A DNA stretch of 64,000 bases from Catonia carolina (taxonomy: Eukaryota; Arthropoda; Insecta; Hemiptera; Achilidae): positions 69,375,501 to 69,439,500 of the forward strand of contig JAQMRL010000006.1 in assembly GCA_035578175.1 (NCBI GenBank), written 5' to 3'. This document shows positions 20,979-30,730 of the stretch, piece after piece. The stretch's first letter is position 1. Every line of letters begins with the position of its first letter. The position numbers and the translations under genes were made by a program. The notes under the pieces were generated by a model that was given only the letters and a program-made list of their open reading frames with translations, had not been told where the DNA came from and did not search any database.

Positions 20979-21892
20979 TACTTTCTCTTGCCTATATGAA
21001 TATATAGGAAGGAAAGTATTGTTTTCATGTCGATTTTTCGAAAGCGAGTTTTCACCGGACCTACACGTTTTCAGACCCCCTGAACCCAAAAAAACATGTT
21101 TTTAGCGATTGACTGTGTGTGAATGTGTGTATATAGAATATCTCAAGAACGGAACATCGTACGAACTTGAAACTTAAAACTTGAGTAACATACCACTAGA
21201 GGACCCGACACGAACATTTTAATCAAAATCGGTCAACCGGAAGTTGTAGTTTATTCGTATCATTTTTCATTTTTTTGTCATTTTCTCAAGACTTGTCGTA
21301 CGTTTTTTTTTTAAAATCGCCTCGTAATTTTCTATGCTCTACAAGATAGGGTAGGCACCATGTTTGGTGAAATTCTTGGTGAGGCTGTTTTCACGTAAAA
21401 AAATTATTTTTTTAAGATTGCGGCTTTAATATGCATTTTAGCGCAAAAATTTATATAATAAAAGTTGTAGGCAATTTAAAATCCTACATTTTTTATTTCT
21501 AACATGTTTTGGTATAACTTAGTTCAGCGGTAATTAGCGATTTTGTTGTTTTTCTCACGAAAACGTGAGAAAAATCGATTTTTTTAAGATTTAGTATGCA
21601 TTTTACGACAAAAATGTACATAATAAAATTTATAGTAAATTAAAAGATCTACAACTTTTATTTAAAGCATTTTTCTCTACAAATCCTAGTTTAGCGTGAA
21701 AGAGTGATTTCCTGTATTTTTAAGCCAAACTGAGGTTGATTTTCATTTTGCGTCTTTCATTCATGATTAAAATTAGGTTATGTGTTTTGAGGTTAGTTTT
21801 TGTTTATTTCTAATGTTTTATTACTAATGTTAGGTTGTATTGGTCATCATTTGCATTGGCAAGAGAAAGTTGTGTGAGTATTTCGCACCAGA
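20979..21892 (+). mobile_element. HL element, full length reference copy
   Basis: Forward copy, about 914 bp. The 5' end ACTTTCTCTTGCCTATATGA folds as ACTTTC-CCTATAT-GAAT-ATATAGG-GAAAGT. Then come a conserved block with ATCAAAATCGGTCAACCGG, a short TG tract (21115-21131), two diverged ~160-bp units each ending in ..TAGCGATTTT/..GTGATTT, and the 3' end GGCAAGAGAAAGTTGTGTGA followed by GTATTTCGCACCAGAT. No ORF of note. T-rich flanks and no target duplication. Confidence 0.85.
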
Positions 21893-22159
21893 TTTTTTTT
21901 TAGCTTTTATTTTGTTATCAAAAACTATAACTTATTGCCAACCATTCAAATTGATCACTGCTTTTCGACGTGATTTGACATGAATTTTTGAACAAGGACT
22001 CCTACTGGAGTTTATTCAGGAATGGATGTCACCTGGTCACTTTACAAAGCCGCTTGTAAATTAACCAAACAACTTTTTCCTGGAATAATCTACTACCTTC
22101 GAAACACTTACCTACCTACTGTTATCCAATTTTAACACGACACGCACGGCTGTGACAAT

Positions 22160-22755
22160 TAAAATTGTATGTTTTTAATGCGCATATAAAGACTCTATTC
22201 TTAAAAATTCCCATATTTAGAGATTAGATTGAGCCGAATACAGAAAATCACTGATTAACACTAAATTAAGCGTTGTAGAAAATTATTCTTGAAATAAATA
22301 TATTAGGTTTTTACTTTTCTAAAAATATTATTATATACGCTTTTTCACTAAAATACATATTAAGGCAGTAATCTAAAAATAATCCATTTTTTTTACAACA
22401 AGGAAACAGTCTTCCAAGAATTTCAGCAAACATGCCGCTCACGCTATCTTGCAGAGCACAACAAATTTAGTAAATGAGAAGATTTGAAAGAAAATCGTTG
22501 AAGCCGTGTTTAGCAAGTTACAAAAAAGTGAAAAATTGCCAACGACTAGTTCCGGTTTACCGATTTTTATGAAAATCTTCGTATCGAGTTCTCTCATAGT
22601 ACTTAAATTAGTTTTCAAGTTTGAACTTCGTACAACATTGTGTTCTTGAAATTTTTTGTTCTTACACAGACACACACACACACACTCAGACTATTCGGTA
22701 AAATCATTTTTTTTTAAATTCATAGGGCTTGAAAACTTAGATATTCCCGAAACAC
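22160..22755 (-). mobile_element. HL fragment, old
   Basis: Matches the HL central and forward-5' blocks in reverse, with short CACACACACACA at 22672-22685. It stops at TAGATATTCCCGAAAC without the hairpin. Confidence 0.65.
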
Positions 22756-22870
22756 ACTGATTGGCTGAGGGCGTGGCCAAACAGGTCACGTGATCTACTA
22801 CAAAGATAGAGAAGAATGTAACCAGTCCCAGATCTCTACCTTCAATAATAAAAAAACAAAATGGCAGTAG
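22756..22870 (+). promoter_or_regulatory. Candidate promoter-like patch
   Basis: Clustered CTGATTGGCTG (inverted CCAAT), GGGCGTGGCC (GC/CACC box) and TCACGTGA (E-box), followed about 60 bp on by AAAATGGCAG, resembling a YY1 site. An ATG here opens only 11 codons. The reading is inferred from motif density in a higher-GC island; no transcript evidence exists. Confidence 0.25.
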
Positions 22871-23340
22871 CGCAGATACTTCGTATAATACTTTAATATT
22901 TATTCCAAGTTCTTTCAGGATCTATTTTTTCTAAATGCCAATTTTAAATTTATTCTTCGAGTTAATATTATTATATTTTTAATATTTTGTATTATTTTAT
23001 TTTATTCAATTCTTGTTTATTCTATAATTTATATTAATATTTCTTTACATTTTTTTTTTATATTCTTTTCTAGATTTTATGATAATTATTTTATTTCTTT
23101 TCTGGTATAGACTAACCGATATCTTTATAAAACAACCCCCTGTTAAACTTTTCAAAGAGGGTTTTTGCAATATGAGTTAAAAATGGTTAGGTACGTATGT
23201 TAGTTTGTTAAAAACAATTCAGTACTTAACGCGTTGCGAGTTTAGCAGATTTCCGTATATAAAATATAAGGTAGTACAAATGTTGGTTTTTTAAGATTAA
23301 TTAATTATTGTTGTATAAATTATATATTTATTAATATAAG
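22871..23340. other. Very AT-rich spacer, no gene seen
   Basis: Poly-T/A and TTTATT runs only. Confidence 0.5.
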
Positions 23341-23344
23341 CTAT

Positions 23345-23605
23345 TCATGCGAGGATTTACAGTCCCAGCCGTATCTTGCTTCCCAAGTACTTCTCTTCGT
23401 CTTGTCAGTCACCAAAGCAAAGCCGCTGCAAAGGTATTGCCTCTTGCACACCATCCAACCATGTCACTTCGGGCATACCTCTTCTTCTTCTACTTGCTGG
23501 CGTCCACTCCCATACCCTCCTCTTTGGTCACTTATCATCCTTTGAACACCTCCATCCTCTTCAAATGGCCAAACCATTTTAATTACTTCCGGGATATCGT
23601 ATCCA
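23345..23605 (-). pseudogene. RTE-like LINE reverse transcriptase C-terminal fragment
   Basis: Minus strand reads KWFGHLKRMEVFKG, then after frame changes RRRRGMPEVTWLDGVQEA. These are the FGH..RM and RGRP..TWLDGV motifs of the region after the palm in many insect LINEs. It is degenerate with stops. The GC-rich plus-strand frames here are shadows of it. Confidence 0.65.
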
Positions 23606-23618
23606 TGATATTTCCTTG

Positions 23619-24394
23619 AACGCCAATTCTTCTACTTTCGGAAAAATTAGAAAGTTTTTGGGAAATTTCGGTATAAATTATTGTTGTTTAATTTATATTA
23701 GCCTTTGTGTTCTTCTTTAGGTCATCAGCCGAAAGGCTGGTTTGAACCTGTAGAGGTTTTACTAAGTAAAACGAAGAGTGAGGTAGTTTACCAGTGCCTT
23801 CCTCACTGAGTGGAAGAGTACGCTTATTAGCATGCCGGGCCCTCCGAAAAGCACATATTTTCCACTCTGCAAATGACACCTTCACTTCATTTACCACAGG
23901 GTCTGGCTGTATAATGAAATTCATAACTTTCAGAGGAGATAACTCTGATTCGTGTTTTTTACACCTTTGCCTCTTCTGTTCTTAAATGATTCAGTCATTT
24001 AATAAGCTGACCACGTGATAAGAAACAGAACTATTTATTTTAGCCCTGCAACAGACAGATTGAGTGTAAATAATTTGACACTCCACCTGTCTATTATGGG
24101 CAGTAATTAAATTAATATTAGCATTTATTAACCTATTAAACATTTACATTATATTACATTGTTATGGTACAGTGAATCATATTACAGTAACTTACTATGA
24201 GGTGTAATATTAGGTATAATATTACTCACTCCTCACTCCTGTGTTTTGCTTAGTAAAACCTCTACAGGTTCAAACCAGCCTTTCGGCTGATGACCTAAAC
24301 AACAACACAAAGGCTAATATAAATTAAACAACAATAATTATACCGAAATTTCCTAAAAACTTTCTAATTTTTCCGAAATTAGAAGAATTGGCGT
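23619..24394. repeat. Inverted duplication with ~154-bp arms
   Basis: Left arm 23619-23772 and right arm 24241-24394 are reverse complements with few mismatches (AACGCCAATTCTTCTA... to ...AGGTTTTACTAAG). The arms include unique flank plus the 3' third of a SINE-C. The spacer holds the rest of that SINE-C and ~130 bp more. This is a genomic fold-back, not two independent SINE insertions. Confidence 0.88.
23712..24101 (-). mobile_element. SINE-C copy
   Basis: Near full length on the minus strand (GCCCATAATAGACAGG to GATGACCTAAAGAAGAACAC). The MNFIIQPDPVVN frame is intact for about 70 codons. Its 3' third is mirrored at 24241-24310 by the inverted duplication. Confidence 0.85.
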
Positions 24395-24862
24395 TAATAA
24401 TTATTTACATATTACAGTAATTTAACGTATTTGATTATCAGAATCGCTCTGGTTCCAATTAAATCGGATAACTGACGCTCCACTGTAACTTATTTTATTT
24501 TATAGTTTTTAAATGAATCGAAGAACTAGCCTCGTAAATTTCATGAAAACTAATTAATAGTTTTTTCTTTTAAAAACAATTACAAATAAAGAGCAGGGAT
24601 GAGTTTAAATTATACAGATAGAAATAATTGATTTTCGGAGAGAGGAAATAAATATTTGTAAAAGGAGATAGATAAATGGGAGGGAGAAAGATGGGTAAAA
24701 GAAATGAGAGAGAGTTATAGGACACAACAAATTGTGGTTGACCCCCTAGTCGTTTATTACTAGAAACCGTCCGTACAACAAAAGGATTGTTTTAATGGGA
24801 TAAATTGAAATCACTCGATCTGAGTTTTCTGTTAGCATTCTACATTAAACTAGAATTCCGAT
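24395..24862. other. Spacer, no gene seen
   Basis: AT-rich with a purine-rich run (GGAGGGAGAAAGATGGG) near 24680. Nothing recognised. Confidence 0.45.
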
Positions 24863-24960
24863 TTTCTTCTTCTTCTCCTTCTCTTTCGCCTCCTCCTCCT
24901 CCTCCTCCTCCTCCTCCTCCTCCTCCTCCTCCTCCTCCTCCTCCTCCTCCTCCTCCTCCT
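24863..24960. repeat. Polypyrimidine tract ending in (CCT)24
   Basis: TTCT/TCC-rich lead-in, then about 24 uninterrupted CCT triplets (24889-24960). It translates as poly-proline but is a microsatellite. The perfect mirror-symmetric pyrimidine strand could adopt triplex (H-DNA). Confidence 0.95.
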
Positions 24961-24964
24961 TGTA

Positions 24965-25160
24965 TCCTAGAGTCGAGTCCTGTAGTAATACCGAACTTAA
25001 GTTCCAAGTTTCAACTTCGTACGCTGTACCATTCTTGAGATATTTTTTTCACGCACAGACCAATCGCTAAAACACTTTTTTTGGATTCAGAGGGCCTAAA
25101 AACGCGTACATCCGGTAGAAACTCGATTTTAAACAATAGACATGAAAATAATACTGTGGC
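24965..25160 (-). mobile_element. HL fragment abutting the CCT tract
   Basis: Reverse HL from GAGTCCTGTAGTAATACC through ACCAATCGCTAAAACAC to AACAATAGACATGAAAATAA. No microsatellite is left (TTTTTTTCACGCACAG at that site). Confidence 0.7.
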
Positions 25161-25256
25161 AATATCTAAAAGGGAAGAGTGTTGGAGAATTCTCGAGAAA
25201 GACTGAGATTTAAAAGGTGTTAATGTAAATAATAATAAATAAATAAATAATAAATA

Positions 25257-25362
25257 ATGGTTGCCGGTGTACTTTGATGGTTGGGGTTCAATTAACCATA
25301 CTCTCTCAGGAATAGTCGACCTGTGTCTGTACAAGAATAAACCTAATTTACACGTCATTTAC
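25257..25362 (+). mobile_element. SINE-B internal fragment
   Basis: Only the body from ATGGTTGCCGGTGTACTTTG to TTACACGTCATTTAC. Head and 3' end are missing. Confidence 0.8.
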
Positions 25363-25363
25363 A

Positions 25364-25424
25364 GCGTCCGGTAAACCGGATGTTAAAACTATGTAAAAAT
25401 ATAGACATCCTGTTTTCCGGACGT
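25364..25424. repeat. Hairpin, 20-bp arms
   Basis: GCGTCCGGTAAACCGGATGT (25364-25383) pairs with ACATCCTGTTTTCCGGACGT (25405-25424) with two mismatches over a 21-nt AT-rich loop. Not terminator-like; no nearby partner copies. Confidence 0.8.
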
Positions 25425-25584
25425 TGGTACTGAAAGGGTTCATTAATTAATTAAGTTAATAAATTAAGTAAAAAAGATTTTTGTAAAATAATTAATGGTA
25501 CATTCTTCCCATGGTGATTGTTGATATCCGAACATGACGTGACGACGAACCAAAAATTTTTCTCGTGCAAAAAACAGTCCCAAA

Positions 25585-26516
25585 TTTACGGTTCAACCAA
25601 ACCCTCTAACTCGCAACAAATTCAAGCATTCCAGTCAAAAACATTACACCTTATAGCAAATGCACCTGGTAGGGTCAGTGGCGGAGCGCATAGCAGCTTA
25701 CTGTCGATTAATAAAAAGTTTTATTCCACTCACCTTGGAAGTCCTGCGGCTTATCAGCTGGTACCAGTGGCTTTCCGATGAGTGTTGAGCTGCCGAAGAT
25801 CTTGAATTAGTGGACTGTATTTTGCGTGGTCGGTTTCCTGGAGTGTCTCCAGCGCGTTAAATACGTAGTGATGCGTGAGTTTAATAGAGAAATACACTTA
25901 AATAATATAAAGAAAACAAATTAGCGGTCGCGGATAATTCCCAATACTAGGGCGAAAGCGCAAAAGCGTAAGACTGCACAGAGAGTGTTCTTTTGCGTTT
26001 GCGAGTTAGCGGACGACTGTGTCCAGTTCAGTATAAAACTGTCTGTATGTGCAGGTAGAAATCAACCCTCATTCGTTGAGACCGATAAATGATATCTTAT
26101 AATAGATCACAGAAATAAATTAATGAATTGAACAAAACATAAAATTTATATAGTCCCAAACAGCACCTCTTTACGTTAGCAACAAAACCTTACATACAGA
26201 TTTGAAAACACCACTTGTACAAAATTCCATTAAATACCTATACAAACGTTTTCACGACAAGTCACACGAACACAAGAACCCTCTGGTGCGTTCACTTTCC
26301 ACCGTCCATTTACCTGATAATCCCCCTAGACGCCTTAAAATACGCTGAAGTAGAGACCTGCTAATTTGATATACAAATTTCATTCTTGGGGAGGCACCAA
26401 TGGGGGCCCTACCCCTCTCATGCCTATCATGTCATTTACATTATTATCATAATCATCACATTTGCTTGTTGTAAAATTTTACAGTTGTAAATAAAGAATT
26501 AAAGTAAAAAAAAACA
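25585..26516 (+). mobile_element. Jockey-like LINE, 5'-truncated, split by a solo LTR
   Basis: Left part encodes QIYGSTKPSNSQQIQAFQSK and LHLIANAP. After the LTR the frame resumes LYVSNKTLHTDLKTPLVQ... to NPPRRLKIR and a stop (26346-26348), then a 3' UTR and an A-rich end near 26516. Reading across the 5-bp duplication restores one continuous frame, so the LTR inserted into an open LINE ORF. This is the segment just after the RT domain in jockey-type ORF2. A sister copy's tail is at 12855-13078. Confidence 0.82.
25667..26162. mobile_element. Solo LTR with 5-bp target duplication
   Basis: 496 bp beginning TGGTAGGGTCAG and ending GTCCCAAACA (TG...CA), flanked by GCACC (25662-25666 and 26163-26167). 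It contains AGTATAAAACTG (TATA-like, 26032) and AATAAATTAATG (polyadenylation-like). No internal gag/pol, so LTR-LTR recombination removed the body. Orientation is probably plus, from the TATA then polyA order. Confidence 0.8.
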
Positions 26517-27005
26517 GTCTAGGCGCGCCAAAAAAGTAAACACTTCTAAAAGGTTTTGAGTGTTTTTCACGAATACAATACTTCTTTATTCTATAAATTA
26601 CTATATATTGTAGAAATATTGAAATACATATGGTTTGATTGTACGCATTATGTGAATATGTTCCTAATAAATATCTGACATATTATTTAGTAGCTCATGT
26701 TAAACTTGTTTGCGTATATGGGTAATTCATGTATGTGTGTGTTTCTTTCTACTCGTATTTGATATTCTGTTGATGTACGTCAGGGAAAATGCAAAATTTC
26801 TCTCCAACTGACTCGCAATGTATCATCTGGCAAACGTCCAGTCACTGACCAGTCACTAAACCTCACAGATGTCTCACTCATGCCACATACATAATAAATT
26901 GAAATACATCTATTTCTTTTTTCCTTTATTTTTATTCAAATAAGCAAAGATTTTAATGTTTCTATATACCGGGTGTTTGAAAAAGAACTCTTTGTTTCTT
27001 AAATA
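26517..27005. other. Spacer with an isolated CCGGGTG terminus
   Basis: At 26968-26990 TATACCGGGTGTTTGAAAAA resembles the left end of the TIR element at 10295, but it is cut by the HL copy at 27006. No gene seen. Confidence 0.5.
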
Positions 27006-27267
27006 ATTTTTTATTTTCTCTTGCCTGTATAAATAATATAGTATTATTATAATAATATAATATAAATAATTAAAGTATTGCTTTCATGTCAATTTTTCGA
27101 AATCAAGTTTTCACCGGATATACACGTTTTGAGAACCCCTGAACCCAAAAAACATGTTTTTAGCACACACAAACACACGTTTGTGTGTGCGTGCGCGCGC
27201 ACGAACAAAATATCTGAAGAAGGGAACATTGCACGAAGTTGAAACTTTAAACTTTAGTTAAATACTA

Positions 27268-27870
27268 CAGGGTGATTCATTTAAAAGTAGCCCGCTGCAT
27301 TTAACAGCGGCCTTCGGCACTCGGATTCAAATAGTAAATGAATAAATAGAATTACTTAATACATAATTTTACATATTTATTTAAAATTTATATACAAATT
27401 TCAACTTCACCTTTACAGTAGATGCCGAAAGTGGCGTCCTTGAACGCTTACACATTTTTGCGCTCGTTCAATGTTATTAATGCACACACAACGCAATACG
27501 GAAACGTCTATAGCTTGAATGGCTGCCACGATGTTATTCTTTAGCTCATGTATACTGCGGGGGTTTGTTTGGTAAACAGTTCCTTTTAAATAACCCCATA
27601 GAAAAAAGTCGCACCAAATCAAACGAGGAGTGAAATCGGGTGAACGAGGAGGCCACAAATCTGTACTAACAACTGATGGTTATGCGTGAAGGGCCTGATT
27701 GATATGAGCATCTACTGTAAAGGTGAAGTTGAAATTTGTATATAAATTTGTTAATAAATATGTAAAATTATCTATTAAGTAATTCTATTTATTCATTTAC
27801 TATTTGAATCGAATTGAGTGCCGAAGGGCGCTGTTAAATGCAGCGGGCTACTTTTAAATGAATCACCCTG
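27268..27870. mobile_element. Long-TIR mariner-superfamily element, non-autonomous
   Basis: 603 bp flanked by TA (27266-27267, 27871-27872). Inverted repeats of about 157-162 bp start CAGGGTGATTCATTTAAAAG, leaving only ~284 bp inside. The left TIR includes the end of a transposase-like frame. It is inserted in an HL copy, so it is younger than that HL. Confidence 0.92.
27413..27658 (-). pseudogene. Transposase C-terminal fragment (Tc1/mariner superfamily)
   Basis: 81 codons: PPRSPDFTPRLIWCDFFLWG then YLKGTVYQTNP, later ending GRHFRHLL. The PPRSPD.TP..FFLWG block holds the third catalytic acidic residue of this group. It carries a 3-residue insertion relative to the usual PLDFFLWG. Upstream catalytic residues and the DNA-binding domain are missing. 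Its stop lies inside the left TIR. Confidence 0.75.
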
Positions 27871-28598
27871 TACTAGAGGACCCGACACAAACATTTTAAT
27901 CAAAATCGGTCTACCGAAAGTAGTAGTTTATTCATGTAATTTTTCATTTGTATGATTTTTTCAAAAATGGCTTCGAAGATTTTTTTTAAATCGCCTATTT
28001 ACATTTTTTATGGTCTACATGATAGGGTTAGCGACATATCTACTGCAATTCTTGTGGAGTCTGTCCTCTCGTAGAAAAAAATGTTTTTTTAAAGATTGCG
28101 GCCTTAATATGCATTTTAGAGCAAAAGTATAATTAAAGTTGTAGAAAACTTAAAAACCTTAAACTTAAAAACACGTCGACTTTTATACTAAATATTTCTT
28201 TGTTTAACGCTTAGTTTAGCAGTAACTTGTGATTTTTTTTCATGAAAATCTGTAATTAAACAAATTGGATTTTTTTAAGATTTTGGCTTTATTACGCTTT
28301 TCACGACAAAAATGTATATAATCAAATTAATAGGAAAGATCTACAAACTTAAAAATAAAAGATCTAAAACTTTTATTTTTAATTTTTCTCTACAGATCCT
28401 AATTTAGCGTGAAAGAGTGATTTTCCGTATTATTAAGCCAAACTGAGGTTGATATTAATTTTGCATCATTCATTCATGTTTAAAATTAGATTATGTTTCT
28501 ATTAAGGTTAGTTTTTGTTTGTTTATTTCTAATGTGTTATTACTTATGTCAGGTTATATTGTTCATTATTTGCATTGGCAAGAGAAAGTTGTTTGAGA

Positions 28599-29374
28599 TG
28601 CGTCGTCACATGAAAGGGATTTTTAAAGGTAGTTTAGGTTTTTCTAATTTATATTGACAAGAGAAAGTCGTGTTAGTGTTTGACTGCATATCTTTTACAG
28701 CATGGTAACATACAAGTACGTTTAGTATCGTTGAATGAAAGAAGGAATAACACTGTAGAAACATTATATCAGATTTCTTTGCAAACAAACAAACGAAAGG
28801 CTGGATTTTTAGGCGGACTAATTTATCATTTGAAACACCAAGTTACCAACGAAATTAAAATTTGGACTTCGGCCAAACATTTCATTTTCCCGTCGACCTA
28901 GTCGGGCTTTTCCCTCACCTCTTAAACTTCGTCAGAGAACGTAGATTAGAAAGAGGTGGCGGGGATTTTGGGGGAAGAGTGAAAGGGGCGAAGAAGAAAA
29001 GGGGCAGAAAGATCTCTGTAATTTATAACTTTCACGGGTCTTAAATTTATTAAATCAATTTAAAATATTAATAAAGTAAATTTGTAACAAGAAAATTGTT
29101 TCAAATGTAATTTTTACGTTCTCTTGTTTTATTTTAAGAAAAGAATAAGAAAGTAATTATATGGGGCAAAGTTTTAATAAAAGGATTTCACGTTCTTCAC
29201 CTTTCATCGACCCTTGAAGTCAAAAAATAGAATTTTAAAAGGATTTTCTACTCTATTTTTTCGCCTTGTAGCCAAAACTAGGTTACCGACTCATTTGACA
29301 TTTGAATGTAGTGCGCATAACAAGCAAGTGGATGGTTAATTATTTGCACTCGATCTGTCAGATATCTTGTTCAC
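28599..29374. other. Spacer with purine-rich segment, no gene recognised
   Basis: Includes a detached HL 3' end (28645-28685). 28910-29030 is G/A-rich and translates as RRLERGGGDFGGRVKGAKKK, which looks like low complexity rather than a known domain. Frames of 60-73 codons here have no recognisable family. Confidence 0.4.
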
Positions 29375-29495
29375 CCCCTGAAGAATCGCTAAAAACATGT
29401 TTTTTAAGGAGGTTTAAAACGTGTTCATCTAGTGTAAACTCGATTTTCAAAAAATCGACATGAAACCATAACATTTCTTCTGTATATATTGTGAC
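29375..29495 (-). mobile_element. HL fragment
   Basis: Reverse HL block (GAATCGCTAAAAACATG...AAAATCGACATGAAACC) with a broken terminal hairpin. Confidence 0.65.
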
Positions 29496-29800
29496 ACTTA
29501 TCGCTAAGGTCCGTTTCAGGATCTAGGTAATTAAATAATTTTTCCGTTGCTGACTTGCAATGCTTGCTGGTCGGTCTTTGTAGGAATTTACTGATCTTGG
29601 TAAACAATATAACAATAATAACTGATTTTAGTGTTAAGTCATGTACAGGTGAATATCTGCTCTGAAGACTGACGGCTTGGTTAATATTGTTGTAAAAAAT
29701 ATAGTTAACATGCGCTGTAGCTGCCGCTACAATTTGAATTGTCATTTGTAGTGGATGACGACATTTGATTTGTAATTCATTTTTATAATTCATTTGATTT
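29490..29800 (-). pseudogene. Possible copia-type pol (RNase H region) remnant
   Basis: The minus-strand frame contains TKISKFLQRPTSKHCKSATE then KLFNYLDPETDLS, which resembles the copia pattern 'l.RF...P...H...a.r.l.YL.gT.d'. The catalytic residues of RNase H are not in the fragment. The call rests on this one block; a chance match is possible. Confidence 0.4.
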
Positions 29801-30096
29801 GTAATTCATTTGTAAACTTGTTTTTATGTATTTTGGTTTTTTTTTATATATATAAACACCGTTTACTTGAGTTGGTGGTTATTTATTCCTAGTAGATAAG
29901 ATATAATTTTGTATTTGTATAAAGTGGAATAAATAAATATTATTATTATTATTATTAATTAATACACTAAACTTTACAATTACAAATATTTATTACACCA
30001 AAAGATTTACAAAATAATTAATAAACTAGTTATAATGAAGTAATACAATAAATAACTCAATAATTTACTTAATACTACTTACAAATAAAATTATAT
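29801..30096. other. AT-rich spacer
   Basis: Includes (ATT)n at 29939-29956. Nothing else recognised. Confidence 0.5.
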
Positions 30097-30107
30097 AGAG
30101 TGCACAT

Positions 30108-30506
30108 GTTGTTGTTGTTGTTTAGGTCAACAGCCGAAAGGCTGGTTTGAACCTGTAGAGGTTTTACTAAGTAAAAAGAGCAGTGAGGTGGTTTACCATT
30201 GCCTTCCTCACTGAGTGGAAAAGTACGCTTAACAGCATGCCGGGCCCTCTGAAAAGCACATATTTTCCACTCTGCAAATGACACCTTCACTTCATTCACC
30301 ACAGGGTCTGGCTGTATAGTGAAATTCATTACTTTCAGAGAAGATAACTCTGACTAGTGTCTTTTACACCTCTACCTCTTCTGTTCTTAAATGATTCAGT
30401 CATTTGATTGGCTGACCATGTGATAAGAAACAGAACTATTTATTTTAGCCCTGCAACAAACAGATTGAGTGTAAATAATTTGACACTCCACCTGTCTGTT
30501 ATGGGC
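30108..30506 (-). mobile_element. SINE-C reference copy with 11-bp target duplication
   Basis: 399 bp. Target duplication AGAGTGCACAT at 30097-30107 and 30507-30517. On the minus strand it runs GCCCATAACAGACAGGTGG ... GGTTCAAACCAGCCTTTCGG ... GTTGACCTAAACAACAACAAC. No clear tRNA-type A-box at the 5' end; the promoter source is unknown. It carries the MNFTIQPDPVVN frame (84 codons into the flank). Confidence 0.92.
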
Positions 30507-30684
30507 AGAGTGCACATACACAATGGAATTGAATACACAATACACATATACGATAAGACTGAATTCACAATGCACGTATACGATAAAACGGCATAACAAT
30601 AGTTAACCAATGCCGGGACGCGTTGACCTGATCCAACGAGTACCGATAGCTCACGCAATAAACACTTGTCAAAGATCAAACGAA

Positions 30685-30730
30685 TACTAACTCACTGACC
30701 GCGCTCGGGGTTCTATTTATATAGGAGGTT
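30685..30730 (-). promoter_or_regulatory. TATA + initiator core promoter (minus strand)
   Basis: Minus strand has CTATATAAATAG followed by GCGGTCAGTGAG. The A of TCAGT lies 28 nt from the start of TATATAAA, the spacing used by arthropod RNA polymerase II promoters. The surrounding 30.5-31.1 kb could be an LTR (a copia-like scrap lies downstream on the same strand), but LTR ends were not found. Confidence 0.5.

Larger units (their letters stand above)
27006..28598 (+). mobile_element. HL element split by a mariner-superfamily element
   Basis: Forward HL with an altered terminal hairpin (TTTTCTCTTGCCTGTATAAA.. AT-rich expansion) and its 3' end at GGCAAGAGAAAGTTGTTTGAG. The body is continuous either side of the insertion at 27268-27870 (..AGTTAAATAC | CTAGAGGACCCGACAC..). 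The 3' terminal hairpin is mutated, and a second, detached HL 3' end lies at about 28645-28685. Confidence 0.82.

Noticed and set aside
23347..23619. Plus-strand ORF of 90 codons with Ser/Pro-rich product
   Set aside because: Shadow of a minus-strand LINE RT tail (RRRRGMPEVTWLDGV).
24805..25038. Proline-rich protein
   Set aside because: Translation of the (CCT)n tract in transposon debris.
28862..29044. Basic Arg/Gly-rich protein
   Set aside because: Purine-rich low-complexity DNA, short, no start context or homologous motif.
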